Assembly: GCF_009870125.1 (NCBI RefSeq)
Contig: NC_046679.1
Span: 5,766,001-5,830,000 of the forward strand
Source of the DNA: Drosophila pseudoobscura
Taxonomy: Eukaryota; Arthropoda; Insecta; Diptera; Drosophilidae
DNA length: 64,000 bases
Reading direction: 5' to 3'
Of the stretch, positions 24,502 to 37,663 are shown one piece after another. The notes below the pieces were generated by a model. The model was not told the origin of the DNA. It searched no databases and saw nothing but the letters and a program-made list of their open reading frames with translations. How positions within the stretch are numbered: the stretch's first letter is position 1; every line of letters starts with the position of its first letter. Position numbers and translations under genes: made by a program.

Positions 24502-24663
24502 AATAATCGGATCAAAATATGAGTCTAAATATCTAAAACGTGGAATATGATGGAACTTCAACACAAAGCGTCAGTATATTTACGGTATTTTTGGAAATTT
24601 GTGAAGTAGTTTCGGAGGGTCAGACCGTATATTTTATCGACAAGTTCGCGGTCACACTATTGT
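24502..24663 (+). repeat. Dispersed promoter-bearing repeat, copy 3
   Basis: A shorter, more diverged copy in the same orientation: AATAATCGGATCAAAAT, AAAACGTGGAATATGATGGAA, GCGTCAGTATATTTACGG, GTGAAGTAGTTTCGGAGGGTCAG, ACCGTATATTTTATCGACAAG, TTCGCGGTCACACTATTG. It supplies the probable core promoter of Prosalpha2. Confidence 0.55.
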
Positions 24664-24744
24664 TTCAATTGCTGTGTCATTTTTGTTTCTCTGAAGTCGG
24701 CTTCTTTATTTTATATATAAATTACTGCATTTGTGCCGATAAAT

Positions 24745-25727
<983 letters not shown>

Positions 25728-25866
25728 ATGTTAGGTGCCCCATAAAACGATAAAGAGAACCCAAGCTAAGCTTTTTGTACGAGTACGGGACATTAAAAAA
25801 CAAATAAAATTAGAACTGTGGTGTTATTTGAAATGATTTGAAAAATACAAAATTAATATTATGGAT

Positions 25867-27014
25867 TCAATTAACTCCGATAGCTTGAACATATCCTGCA
25901 CATGTGTCTGGATCGAATATGAATAGGTTGCGATGGGGGGCCTCCATTCCGGTCACCACTTTAATGATCTCCTGTGCAACAACACCACCCACCACAGCAA
26001 CTGCTGGGGAAATCTGGGCGAAGAGAACACCCAAAGATTCGTTACTTAGTGTAGAATTTGGAGCCAGTTCATCTCGAATGGCTTGCAGTAAGACTATATC
26101 CGCCTCCCTGGTCTTGTAGCTGGGGTCGCGTTTGTATGTGGTGCGGAACTTTTGGAGAACGCTTAGCAGGACCACGCCAGGACCATTCTTTTTCAATTGG
26201 CGCTGGTAGCCGGCGGCATTTATATCGAAATCAATCCAAGCCGAGTATGCGGGGTAATTCATTTCACGCTGAAAGGGAACAGCCACTTTTTCGAACTTTG
26301 GTTTCTGATTGGGCTTGGCTTCCATCTCTTTGAATTTGACAACGTCCCTGCAAGAATGCAAGGTGGAGATTTAAGCGTTACAATACTTTGTGATCCAAAG
26401 CACACATACTCGACGTAGCTATGCTGCTGGAGACTCGCAAAGTAAAATCCAAACATTCCCCACACATCGCTGGCGAAGAACTTGACACCCAAATCCTGGC
26501 AAATGGCATCGATTCGCAGCAATTCATCATTGCTTTGACTGTTGATTACCACCACATCAAATGCGCTAAAGAATTCGGCCGTCTTCTCCTTCAGCGGTTG
26601 AGTATCGGCAGAGATATCCACCATAGGATTGAGAGCTCGTGCCCGCTCCAGAGATGCCTCAGCTCGGTTCTTACCCAGAGATTGGCGTGCAGCAAGGAAC
26701 TGAGAGCAGTAGTCCTCCTCAGTAACCAGCTGGACATCGTGCAGCTTTACAGAGCTGACTCCAGACAAAATAATGTTCTTTGTCACCTCCGCACCTAAGC
26801 CATTCAGGCCTGAGATGAGTATCTTTGCTGTGCGTAGGCTGGAAACATCAAACATAATTAGTCACCGCCGCTTTGAGAAGCCGGCATTTGCAACCACTCA
26901 CCGCTTTTGCGACTCCAGGCCCCAAAGTCGAATTTGTCTGTCATAAAGCTCGGTCTCACCCTCAGTCAGCTCTACGCCACTCTCGTTCTTGTCCTCTGTC
27001 TTGTCCTGTCCCAT
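25867..27014 (-). CDS. Aos1: SUMO-activating enzyme E1 subunit Aos1 (SAE1)
   Basis: Three exons on the minus strand: 27014-26902, 26838-26410 and 26347-25867; 340 aa. Aos1 pairs with Uba2 to adenylate SUMO and pass it to Ubc9. The N-terminal YDRQIRLWG is the E1-family signature. The nucleotide-binding-like GLNGLGAEVTKNI follows at about residues 46-58, then VTEEDYCSQF and the C-terminal GGVVAQEIIKVVTG helix typical of E1 adenylation domains. There is no catalytic Cys domain, as expected, since that lies in Uba2. Length and order match SAE1. The gene is head-to-head with the crotonase-like gene, 240 bp between starts. Confidence 0.93.
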
Positions 27015-27254
27015 TATTATTAAATTAATATTTCACAGAAAAAATTGCAGAAAAAATGTGCAAGGAAATGGACGCTGCGGCAAATCAGCAAAATGTACTA
27101 ACGCCATTTAAAAACGAGCAAGCGCCTTCGCCAGCGGTGACAACCCTGACACAAATCTCCTGCTACATTGTTTTTACAAGCCTTATTTAATTTTCGGGTA
27201 AGCACAAATGCCAGTTTAATTTGCAATATATACACTGCAGCATTTCGACAGAAC

Positions 27255-28507
27255 ATGCTGCGCAAATTCGGTAAACTCCTGGGACAGCAGGTGGGTCAGC
27301 AAGCACGCTTCCCAATATGCCGCACGCTGGCCACAACAAACGCGCTGCGTAAAGGTAAGGCACGCCATGACATAATGGGCAACTGTAATTTAAAGAATAT
27401 CTCTGATTTTGCAGATGCTGCAGCGGAGACGGAGGCTGTTTCGGCCCCCCCAAAGACTATACTTGTGGAAAAAGACAAAAACATTACGATGATTGGAATA
27501 AATCGACCGCAGCAGCGCAATGCCATCGATTCTATTACCGCCTCACAGCTCTGCGATGCGTTTGCCAATTTCGAGGCGGACGACACTTCGCCGGTGGCCG
27601 TGCTATACGGTGTGGGCGGATCGTTTTGCTCTGGCTTTGATATATTGGAAATGAGTACGGATGAGAAGGAGGAGATCAGCGTTGATATACTTATGCGTCC
27701 CGAGGGCTCAGTTGGTCCCACGCGTCGCCAGATCAAAAAGCCGGTCGTCTGCGGCATCAATGGCTACTGCATTGCCAATGGATTGGAATTGGCGCTTATG
27801 TGCGACTTGCGCGTAATGGAGGAGTCGGCGGTTCTGGGTTTCTTCAACCGTCGGTTTGGAGTCCCCATGCTGGATGGTGGCACTATTCGCTTACCAGCCA
27901 TGATTGGACTGTCTCGTGCGCTCGATTTGATACTGACAGGTCGTCCGGTGGGCTCCCAGGAGGCCCACGATATTGGGCTGGTAAATCGCATAGTTCCCAC
28001 TGGCACAGCACTGGGAAATGCCTTGGAACTGGCCACTTGCCTTGCAAAGTTCCCGCAACGCGCCTTGAATCATGACCGCAACTCTGTGTATTCGGGCGCA
28101 TTTGAGACGTCCACGTTCCATCAGGCAGTGCAGAACGAAGTAATGTACACTTCGCGCGAGATTATTGAGGACATGCAGAACGGAATCAAGTGGTTTAATC
28201 AGAGTAGGTTGCTTACCAGACAACTTTTGCATTATTTCATTAAATTTTTGTTCCAGCTTTCGAGGCGGACACCACACACTCTTGGCTGAAGCGCGATCGG
28301 TCTATGGCCGACTGGGATGATGAGGAGGTGGCAGCTGCGGCTGCGCAGAAAGAGAAACAAAAGCAAGATGAAGAGGCCGCCCGCGTTGAGGCCGATAAAC
28401 AAAAGTTGGCCGAAAAAGCTCAAAAAAAGTCAAAGAAAACTGAAGAAAAGCCAGCCGACAGCAGTGACCAGAACATTGATTCTAAAGAAAAGCCAAAGGA
28501 AAAATAG
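27255..28507 (+). CDS. Crotonase (enoyl-CoA hydratase/isomerase) family protein, probably mitochondrial
   Basis: Three exons: 27255-27354, 27415-28203 and 28257-28507; 379 aa. The first 33 residues are rich in Arg, Lys, Gln and Ala and lack acidic residues, so they look like a mitochondrial targeting peptide. The crotonase fold spans about 50-290: GVGGSFCSGFDILEM (oxyanion-hole loop), KPVVCGINGYCIANGLELAL and FNRRFGVPMLDGGTIRLP. The Glu in GLELALMCD aligns with Glu144 of rat enoyl-CoA hydratase, but the second catalytic Glu (QPEI in ECHS1) is replaced in FNRRFGVP. Hydratase activity of the ECHS1 kind is therefore doubtful. The last exon adds a Lys/Glu/Ala-rich tail of about 70 residues, probably helical, after an unusual W-containing link. 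I do not recognise the orthologue. Confidence 0.8.
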
Positions 28508-30281
28508 TTGAACCTTAATTTGAAACAAAATGAACTGTTTTCCATTATATGCTATAGCCTTGTACATAACACTCTCATCAACAGTTTCAAACTGATCCAT
28601 TTGACTTTGTTAACTTATTCAAATACAAAATTATCTCCAAGCTCTGGACACTAGAGAAAGCTTCAGTTATTGAATGCAGGTGGTCGCGAGTTATTTATTT
28701 AATTAATGTTTTTTATTCTCGTTATCAGATAAAGCTAAAAGCTCAAAAATATGATGCATATTTTTTATTAACACCTGATGATTCACTTGATATGTCTAGA
28801 CACTGGACGTATTCCATTCCATACGGTACGGTACCGTTTATCACCGGGTTCGTACTCTCTGAACTTTGCGCCGTGTTTTGTTGCGAGGAGGCAAGTTTAC
28901 AATCTCGATACGCGCTCATCCATATTGAGTAATAAAAACAACTATGACTAAAATTGTTTAATGATTAGAGTTCCAAAAACAAATGAATATAATTCTTTAA
29001 AAGTAAGTGGTACTAGGAGAAGTAGCCGCAGAAGCTGATTGATTCTTGGTGGAAGAACAGCTTAGGAAATATTTAACTTTTTCTGCAGATGTACCATAAA
29101 TGTATTCATACATACACCTAAAATTCAATTTCCTGATTCTAACTGTTACTGATAAAACCTTCTGCTATTCGTGTTCTTCAATTATTCATGGAAGCCCAGC
29201 ATCAAAAGTGTAGCGAATGTAACTTTGAGCTTAATAGATTGAGTGAAGTGAACTAAAACATTTACGAGTATACTCTGTATGTGTAGTAATACAATATAGG
29301 GAACGAGTGAAATCTGTGAAATAAATCTTTTGAAATCTGGAATACTCCTGGAAGCAGTTCTAAGGCAGCTATTGCTGAAAGCGGTTGAAGGAACGCTCAG
29401 ATCGAAAAACCTTCACAAGTTAACACTCAGGGCATCACATTAAATTTAATTAAATAAAAGTAAAGCAAAGTAAGTGAATTCGGACACAGTAAAAACGTTG
29501 TGCATACAAAAAGTCGTGTGTTTTGTGAGCAATCTTTGATGGTGATAGTGAAAAATATATTTAAAATATCAGGTGATATTGCAAAATGGTGACGCAGAGA
29601 AGTTTTTCATCTTGGCAATTCTTTAAAATATCTTTAATTTCTTTTAAATGATATGATTTTGATATTTAGAACTTCTCATTTGGATTTAGTTTCTTTTTAA
29701 ACTTGAATTTAAACGTACTTTGAATTAAAATGGCGCGCGAAAATGTTTTTTTTCTAAGAATTTGCGGCGAATTCCGAAAAATAAAGTACAACATCGATAT
29801 CAAGCCCGATCAGTCCGATAACACTGATGTCTATATAACATATAGTATATATACTGCGGGGGTATATATTCAAGAAATCGGTGCAAAGCCGAGCAGTTCA
29901 TTTCAATTCCCAAGTCAGCCAGGCTGGTTTTTTAAATTTTTGGCCTTCCTTCTTTATAATTGTAAGTGTCATAGTAGTTCAAGTTCATAGTATAATGTGC
30001 GTGGCAAAGTTACAATGTTACAGTTTATAATATCATAAACATCGTAATAACTGAAATAACTACTATAGAAAGATACCCGAAATCAGGGAATAGTCTAACC
30101 CAATAGGGCTGTTCAGTCTTTGTGTTCGAGATATTTTATAATCAAAGTTTGATTCAGTAAAGCCTTTATACTTTATATAATGTGCATGTAACATGTACAT
30201 GTACATGCGACCTGAATGCATTTCAAAAATGCAATCCACACTTAATATATTCAATTGCGAATCGATAAGGAAATTCAAGCT
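28508..30281. other. Intergenic region between the crotonase gene and Desat2
   Basis: AT-rich and without a convincing gene. Near 29868-29877 a TATA-like GGTATATATT is followed about 30 bp later by GAGCAGTTCATTT, and a strong donor-like sequence (ATTGTAAGTG) lies near 29957. Together these could form a non-coding first exon of Desat2 spliced to the CAG at 30312-30314. This is only a possibility. Confidence 0.3.
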
Positions 30282-30289
30282 TATAAAAG
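30282..30289 (+). promoter_or_regulatory. TATA box of Desat2
   Basis: TATAAAAG lies 42 bp before the Desat2 start codon. If used, the 5' UTR would be only about 10-15 nt. In D. melanogaster, changes in the Desat2 promoter are known to switch the gene on or off and to alter cuticular hydrocarbons. Confidence 0.5.
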
Positions 30290-30323
30290 GTGATGTACTC
30301 TATTCAATAACAGCAAAGGCGAC

Positions 30324-31651
30324 ATGCCACCAAATGCCGTAGGACTACCGGACACGTTATCAAAGGTGCCCGTCGATTCCGATCTGACAAAGGAGACAAA
30401 TATGGAGGACGAGTCATCCAAGCAGACCGGCGTGCTCTTTGAAGGCGATGTGGAGACAGCCGATGGAGCCCTAGCCACGGATACCTTCCTCTTTAAAAAG
30501 GCCGAGGACCGCCAGTTGCAGTGGGTCTGGCGTAACATACTTCTGTTTGCTTACGTTCATTTTGCGGCTCTATATGGTGGATATTTGATGCTGGCCAAGG
30601 CCAAATATGCCACCGTGCTATTCTGTAAGCGTGTTCAAACCAAACTTTATGCCACTTGAGATTTATCCATGACTATTCTGCCATGCAGCTGCCGCCCTGT
30701 ACGTTGTTGGGATGCTGGGCATAACAGGAGGTGCACATCGTCTCTGGGCCCATCGATCCTACAAGGCCAAGTGGCCGATGCGTTTAATATTGATCATCTT
30801 CAATACGATTGCCTTCCAAGACGCCGCCTATCACTGGGCGCGCGATCATCGTGTGCATCACAAGTACTCGGAGACGGATGCCGATCCGCACAATGCCACC
30901 CGTGGCTTCTTCTTTTCGCACGTGGGCTGGTTGCTCTGCAAGAAGCATCCCGATGTGGTGGCCAAGGGCAAAGGCCTGGACCTGTCCGATTTGCGTGCCG
31001 ATCCCATTCTGATGTTCCAGAAGAAGTGAGTGTCCAAAGCTAAAATCGAAAATCTGAAAAATAATATGATCTTTCCCTGTTGCTAGGCACTACTATGTTT
31101 TAATGCCGTTGGCCTGCTTCATTTTGCCCACCGTCATTCCCTTCTACTTTTGGAATGAGTCGCTGCTGTGCTCCTGGTTCGTGGCCACCATGTTCCGTTG
31201 GTGCTTCCAGCTGAATATGACCTGGCTGGTGAACAGTGCGGCCCACAAATTCGGTGGTCGTCCGTACGACCAGTAAGTTTACAAACACAATCGGTGATTT
31301 GTTAAGTATTACATTCCTATATGTCTCTTTAGGACCATCAATCCATCGCAGAATGCCACTGTTTCGGCAGTCACCTTTGGCGAGGGCTGGCACAACTACC
31401 ATCATGTGTTTCCATGGGACTACAAAACTGCTGAATGGGGAAATTATAACCTGAACATGACGACTGCCTTTATTGATCTATTTGCCAAGATCGGCTGGGC
31501 CTATGATCTGAAATCCGTAGCACCCGACACCATTGAAAGGCGTGTGAAGCGCACCGGCGACGGCACCCACGAGCTGTGGGGATGGGGCGACAAGGATCTC
31601 ACCGCAGAAGATGCCAGAGATGTGCTCTTTGTTGATAAAAAGTCAGAGTGA
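30324..31651 (+). CDS. Desat2: Acyl-CoA delta-9-type desaturase, Desat2
   Basis: Four exons: 30324-30624, 30689-31025, 31087-31272 and 31333-31651; 380 aa. It is an ER membrane acyl-CoA desaturase that adds a double bond to saturated acyl-CoA with cytochrome b5 and O2. All three His boxes are intact: HRLWAH, HRVHH (WARDHRVHHKYSETDADPHN) and HNYHH (GEGWHNYHHVFPWDY). Hydrophobic pairs lie at about 70-115 and 215-260. Fly Desat2 prefers myristate and gives the 5,9-heptacosadiene cuticular hydrocarbons. The assignment as Desat2 rather than Desat1 rests on the more diverged N-terminus and C-terminus and on gene order. Exon joints coincide exactly with Desat1, so the pair arose by tandem duplication. 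The frame is open, so it looks functional. Confidence 0.92.
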
Positions 31652-34241
31652 ATCTCCTCCAGCGTTGCGTACTCACCGGGAGCAGCGATAACTACTATTT
31701 CTTAATCATTAACAGTTAAAATTTAATTGGCCATTTATAGATGGTGTGTGATAATGAGTTATGAGCGATTATACTAAATATAATTGATGTTGTTTATCAA
31801 AGAGCTGATTTATATGGGTTTTTTTAAGCTTCTGATTACAGCCTGGTCGTGACGTGGCGTTCAGCCGGCGCAGCTGTGGTCTGACGGCGACCACTTTTGA
31901 TAAGCCTATCGCTTCGTCTGTAGGAAAGTTTGAAAGAAAATAAAAAAAAAGCGTCTGGTAATACCTGGGGTCTAGCCTGTAATCGTCAAAATATCAAAAA
32001 GCTTGCTTGACCACTTCAGCCAAAGACACGCGGCTCTCATCATCCTCCAGTAGTTCGATTAGTCCGATCAAGTGCTTGGGCACTCAGGCTAATGGGTTTT
32101 CAGCCCAATTGCCGGATCTGCAACTTCCACAGGTGCTTAGGACGGAATTTTGTAGAATCTTCCTGAGTATACTATACTTATACGGTTGTTCATATTGTTC
32201 GATCAGGGTTCTCTGCGAACTACCAGTACAGATGCACTGCAGGGCCTCCGATGGCCTTTGTGGGTAGCTGACCAACAACAATCCCCCATACCCATGATGA
32301 ACTGAGAATCCTCCGTTCCAGGGGGACCAATTGAAGCACATATCAGTGCATCCTCTGTGAAGTTTGCCATTCTGATACATATATTCGACCCCAGAGCACA
32401 CAGCCGAAGTTTCTATACTCTGCTTTGATGATTTTCCATCTCAATTTGGTCCATGGCATCAATAAAGATTAAATTTCACTTTCTTCCACCAAATAAACGT
32501 GAGATTCTGTGTTAAATTAGTTAAAACACACTTTTCGAAATATCGACAATTCAGGCATCGATACCATGTACATTAACCTTCAATTTTAAACTTTTTTGAG
32601 TGGATTGATTTTTATTTTAATATGAGATAATGAAAAATAATAATATTAAGGTTCTAGTTCTAGTTCTTTGTAATTAGCTTTAATCTAAAAGGGGATTAAG
32701 GTTTTTCCTTCGATTTTAATGATTAGGAGGTTACCTTATCTTGGGCACGCTCTAATAACAATATCATATATGCTATGACGCATCATAAATTGAATACATT
32801 TACCCTCTAAGGGACAATTGGCATCACGCGTTCCCCTACCAACTGATTAGGTCTGTAATTTTTCCAATTGACGTCCAGTGGAATACAACGTGATCAACAG
32901 CACGGCTCTGATGATCTGAAGGAGATTGTAAAAGATTCAAACGTACTTGATCTTGAAAGGTACATTCCGTACTTTGTGCTATAGTTTATATAGTTAATAT
33001 ATAAATTTACATACTATGTTCATGCATAAACCATCGAGTATACACATGTGATTAGATTGAAACTACTGACATGCCCTTTCCATTTGAGCCCTAACTTGAG
33101 ATATGCTAAATAGGTTGTTCTTAGGTTTGAATATTCGTAGGTAACTGTTATTACTAAATTAATAAGACATCAAATCTGCTTATTTATTATGCAGTTTCTA
33201 TAAATAAACAAACAACTCATTATCACCACCCGTAGAAATTCGATTCAAAGAAAAGTGAAATCAAAGATAAGTTTAACTGAATGGGGGGTTACCTGGGTCT
33301 CCACGCGATGACATCCACTTATCAACAAACAAGTGTTCGACGGCTCAAGGATAATACCTGGCCAAAGTCCCCAAAAATTTTGGTGAACTCTGGCCTTGTT
33401 ATTGTCAGGTACTTGATGTCTAATAAATGGAAAAGAATTTATAAATATTTATAAATAATCTATGATGTTGTTTAATGATGAAATATGGTGCAGTATATGC
33501 CGTATACCCCTGCGGATCTGCAAATTCGATGTGGATACCATCGAGACTGAAACTTAACTGGATGTCTGGCATTTTGGTTCTACCATTGGATTGGGTACGA
33601 GTGATATTTCAAGGTTTAACGTACATGCGATCTTTATTATTGTTATCATCGTCTGGTCGCGTGCCAAACGATTCAATTTCCAAGGCTTATCAGTGTTGTT
33701 TCTTATTTAAGGACTGATAACCTTCACAAAGTCGCAAGCATCCATGTATGAGCGTTTAGACAGACAATCATGGCATGCCATGATTCCATGATTGGAAAGG
33801 TGCCAATATATTTGAAGTCAGATCTATCCTATATACTTATATATGCATCAGTAGAGAATGCAATGCTCTGATATTTATTCATCCTTTGCTCTAGGCAACA
33901 TTCTAGTCATACAAGTACGATGCGCAAGCAATACGCACCAGTCAAAACCAGAAGTCCACTCCTAAGATTTTCCCTCATGATCAAGCTTTAGTTAAGGCAT
34001 CTAATGAGGCGGCCAATACCCATTTTCAATAGTTTTAACTTAGACGCATGAATCTCAGAAGGAAGAATTCTAAATCTCTACATAGGCTTTTCCTTTCATG
34101 CCAATGGTCATTAAAGTATCATTAAAACATCTTTTAGACAGTAATTTCATTTAGTTTTTGGCTCTTGTGAGGTCAAGTGCGTTTTTTTTTCGAGAACAGT
34201 AACAAAATTCGTTGTTTGAACAGAAAATTTCTTTTGCAAAA
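31652..34241. other. Long intergenic region after Desat2
   Basis: About 2.6 kb of AT-rich DNA. Apart from one odd Cys-rich ORF on the minus strand (32084-32401, listed under findings), no gene, repeat array or promoter is recognised. Confidence 0.35.
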
Positions 34242-35369
34242 ATGGAAAAATACGAGAAAACCAAGAAGGTGCAGGATGTCGCAGGCAACCCGAATCCCCG
34301 TCAGATGTTCGACGAAATTGTGGAGGACATTGCCAAGAGCCTGAGCCAGATATTGCTGATCTGTGGCATCAAAACTACGAAGAGCTGCCAGGCCAAGTCC
34401 ATTATCAGGCTTGCCTTTAAGCACCACGAAAAGTTGAGGACAAAATGCAGCCCGAAGGAGGCGGCAGAGCCGCGTCTCGATCGGGATGATATGCTGCAGG
34501 CTTTGAGCATCAGGTGCGGAATGCAAAGCGTGGAGGCCATGCTGTCGTATTCGATCATCAAGTGTGCATTTAAGGCCTTCTTTAACGGCAAGCCACCAGT
34601 GTCGCTCAGTAGTCCGATTGTGGATGCTAAGGCCTTACACGAGCAGCAGCGGGCATGGATGAATGCCTCCAACGAGACGTCCAAGCTCTTCGAAAACTAC
34701 CAGTCGGCCTTCTTTTGGGCGCACAAGTCCTACAAGGAGCAGATTGATATTATCTACAGGGCGCTGTACAATCGTATGAGTGTCCTCTGTAACCCGAACG
34801 AGGGCCCACTGTGCTCCAAGCCTGTGGTACCCAACAAGCTCACCCTCAAGGATGGCTGTCATCTGCGCAGGGCCAGTATTCTGTGTGGCCTTCAGGTGCC
34901 CCCCCAATTGAATACGGGCACTCTCGTAAACGTGCAGCTTCCACGCCCCTTACGCAATGCAGAGGTGAAAGTGCCGCGCTGCGATCATTGCAACGGTCGG
35001 TTCCTCATCTGCGAGTGCAACATCGATCAGCTGACGGCCGAGCAGTGCCAGGACTCGTACAATGTGAAGTGGTATCGCCTGGAGGACGAGCAACCGCAGC
35101 CCAAGCCCCAGTGGCCTTTATGTGAAGAAGACATGGTACCATCCGTGGACTGCAAACACGACTGGAGCCGTGAGTCCATGAATGTGTGCCCGAATGTCTT
35201 CGATGGCGGTTCTTCCAACTACCAAAGCTGCACAGATCTTTCCGACAAAATGGTCGATAAACTGGAGGATTATCTCATCAAACTGTGGGCCGAAGATGCG
35301 GCCGAAAAGAAGAACTCCCAGACGTACATATGTGGCCAGGACCATTCGAGAAACAGGACCAGCTTGTAA
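34242..35369 (+). CDS. Unrecognised single-exon gene between Desat2 and Desat1
   Basis: An open frame of 375 aa with good coding character (GC-rich third positions unlike the AT-rich flanks) and an ATG in the context CAAAAATGG. I do not recognise the family. The N-terminus is Lys-rich and probably helical (MEKYEKTKKVQDV). Residues 10-190 look helical and contain scattered Cys. The C-terminal half is less ordered and Cys-rich, with CDHCNGRFLICEC at about 257-269, a possible zinc-binding cluster. Further Cys lie near the end, in CKHDW, NVCPN and YICGQ. It has no signal peptide or membrane segment. The absence of introns and the isolated location suggest a retroposed or lineage-restricted gene, perhaps testis-expressed; that is a guess. 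Confidence 0.7.
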   Translation: MEKYEKTKKVQDVAGNPNPRQMFDEIVEDIAKSLSQILLICGIKTTKSCQAKSIIRLAFKHHEKLRTKCSPKEAAEPRLDRDDMLQALSIRCGMQSVEAMLSYSIIKCAFKAFFNGKPPVSLSSPIVDAKALHEQQRAWMNASNETSKLFENYQSAFFWAHKSYKEQIDIIYRALYNRMSVLCNPNEGPLCSKPVVPNKLTLKDGCHLRRASILCGLQVPPQLNTGTLVNVQLPRPLRNAEVKVPRCDHCNGRFLICECNIDQLTAEQCQDSYNVKWYRLEDEQPQPKPQWPLCEEDMVPSVDCKHDWSRESMNVCPNVFDGGSSNYQSCTDLSDKMVDKLEDYLIKLWAEDAAEKKNSQTYICGQDHSRNRTSL

Positions 35370-37660
35370 GCCATTGCGGATCGAGCTCCACTTTGTTTCT
35401 TCCTTTTTGTCTAATATTTCGTAAATACAATGGATTCGAGTAAGGCTCTCCCGTTTCGTAGAAACGAAAATTTTCATGTGTTTATTTCAGCCTTTTCCTG
35501 AAATTAATGTAAACCTATATTAAACGACCGTGCAAGAAGAAGTTATATGTTGGGTCCTAATAAGGCTAAGACCTAGGCCAGACCTACAAATATCAACGGA
35601 AACGTTTCTCTATGTACTATACGCAAAAGTTATTCGGTCTAATATAATCAAAAATTCTTCGCCCTAAAGGATAGTTTAACCTTGAAACATTGTTCGCAGT
35701 AAACTATAAGAGTATGCAGAAATAGTCCATCTGGTAAGACAGCTGTGTATTCACACAAATTTGTAATTCAATAAAAATGGCATTTAAATTATTAAGAATG
35801 GTTACCAAGGCCGTGCAGAACTCTCTAAAGGTGGGTGGTTCGGTGACACCACATTTATAATTAAAGATAAGTAAATTTAAATTGAAATAACAGTTATTTA
35901 ACCTGGCCGTATATGACAGCGGGAAATATTGGTTGTAAAATATCGATGTATCCAGCATGGATAATCGATACACAGCACTGTCATCCACAGTTTATCTTCC
36001 ATCTCCAATTACAACCATAAAATAAACCCAAAAATTGCAGAATTAAACAAAAAAGAAGTAAGGTTTACTTGGAAGTTACTGAAAGAACCCGTAAGTTTCA
36101 ATTGCATTTATTGCCACAATATGCACGTTTACAAACTTCAAAGCAGTTGCTGCGCTAAGCTTCAAAAGCCGTGAATGTGGCTGCAAACGCCGCACTGATT
36201 AGGAGGAACAGATTATCAAGTAATGGCCAATCGCATGTAATTAATAGTTCAATAATCTAAATACGCAGTTTGGCGCACTTACTAAACAATGTAGGTGCAT
36301 GCAAACCCGTAGTGACATCACATCTGAAGCTATGACGCAGAAAAGTTGGTACCTAGAATTACATACATATGTACAAATGTGTTCTTCTATGCTGTGTAGT
36401 GTTTTCAATTAACATGCATTGGGGTAATAGCGCGCTGTGCACTAGTGCACGTGCACCCAATCTTTAAAGGCGCTTCTGCAGATTCCAAGCTAATATTTCT
36501 AATGCGTATTAACCCATACTTTATTGCTGTCTACATTGAAAGATAAGCCTTGTCCTTGGATTTCGATGAAAGCCATATTATGTATAATACGAGGAGACAA
36601 AAATAAGATTATATATGTATGTATGTACATAAATATTAAATATTCTTTGTTCGAAATTAACCATAGTTTCAATGAAAACTAGGCACCATGACTCAGAACC
36701 TATGCATATTGTGCTGTAAATATCACTTCCTCGATGGTACATTTGATACCATTTCCCACACCTGTCGTGTCTAACTTATGCATACATTCAATTTTCCAAC
36801 CGATGTCGGCTGCAAAATGTATAGACAAATGGGTATACAATATCGTATGTGTATGAATATGCATTTAAAGTGAAACTAGCCGTATGGCCTTCGTATTTTC
36901 GTAAATATTCTCGTGCTACTTAACCTCAACTTCTGTGTTTGAAAGAAGCAATATGGAAATCAGTCTGTCATGGATCTGCTTTTTGAACACGCGTATGTAA
37001 AACTATGGCTTGAGCCGCAGTACAATGCGAGGGATTGGACTCACCAACTGGTTTTAGCCTGGTCAAAGTACAAGAACCATAAAGTTATCTATCAGCAGAA
37101 TATTATTAGGCTGGGCAACTGGATTCACGCTCTAACCCATTATCATTAACCCGGCACACAGAGCGAACAACATCGATTAGATTTGGTGAACATGGTCCTA
37201 ACCTACTGTTGGTACAAAGTGCGAAGGCTAACCCCCTGGCAGGGCAGGTGCCTGGTGCTGGTCCATGTGAGTGGGTTTTAATTTTAGAAATTGCATTGTT
37301 AACAAACGTACTGATTAAAATCTATTGCTCACTCTCCAAATAGATGCACAGAGGTTACCCAAACGATATCCGATTCAATCGTTCACTTAGGAGTTGGATA
37401 ATTGACGTCATTATAGAGTGAATGTTTACAATTTCTCCCAAATCGTAAATTCACTGCGATTGGGGAGGCTACGTGCATGCCGCTAATCTAAAGAACATAG
37501 GCAATTGGCAATACTCTATTCCTCCCCGGCAATGAAATGCACACGACGACATAAAAAGCTCTGACGTTGGCGATATCTCGCTCACTCGCTCGCATCTCAG
37601 CTGCTGTGCTGCTCACTTTCCTCGGCCGAATGTTTTCGTTTTTGCTCTAGCGCGAAAGTT
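35370..37660. other. Intergenic region, possible distal promoter of Desat1
   Basis: No certain gene. DRE-like sites TATCGATG (35941-35948) and AATCGATA (35964-35971) are followed by about 110 bp of non-coding sequence ending in a donor-like CCCGTAAGTTT near 36090. This would suit a far-upstream non-coding first exon of Desat1. D. melanogaster Desat1 is known to use several alternative first exons. Nothing else is recognised. Confidence 0.3.
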
Positions 37661-37663
37661 TAG

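Larger units (their letters stand above)
24036..24744. promoter_or_regulatory. Divergent promoter region of NF45 and Prosalpha2
   Basis: The spacer holds two copies of the dispersed promoter repeat (24218-24425 and 24502-24663). The second ends in a clear core promoter for the proteasome gene: CAGTATATTTACGGTATTTTT (motif-6 like, near 24572), CGGAGGGTCAGACCG, and CGCGGTCACACTA (motif 1, 24647-24659), about 85 bp before the Prosalpha2 start codon. Confidence 0.55.

Noticed and set aside
35775-35858. 27-codon plus-strand ORF (MAFKLLRMVTKAVQNSLK...)
   Set aside because: The start looks like a mitochondrial presequence, with a donor-like GTGGGT after AAG. No second exon could be found, so it is not listed as a gene.
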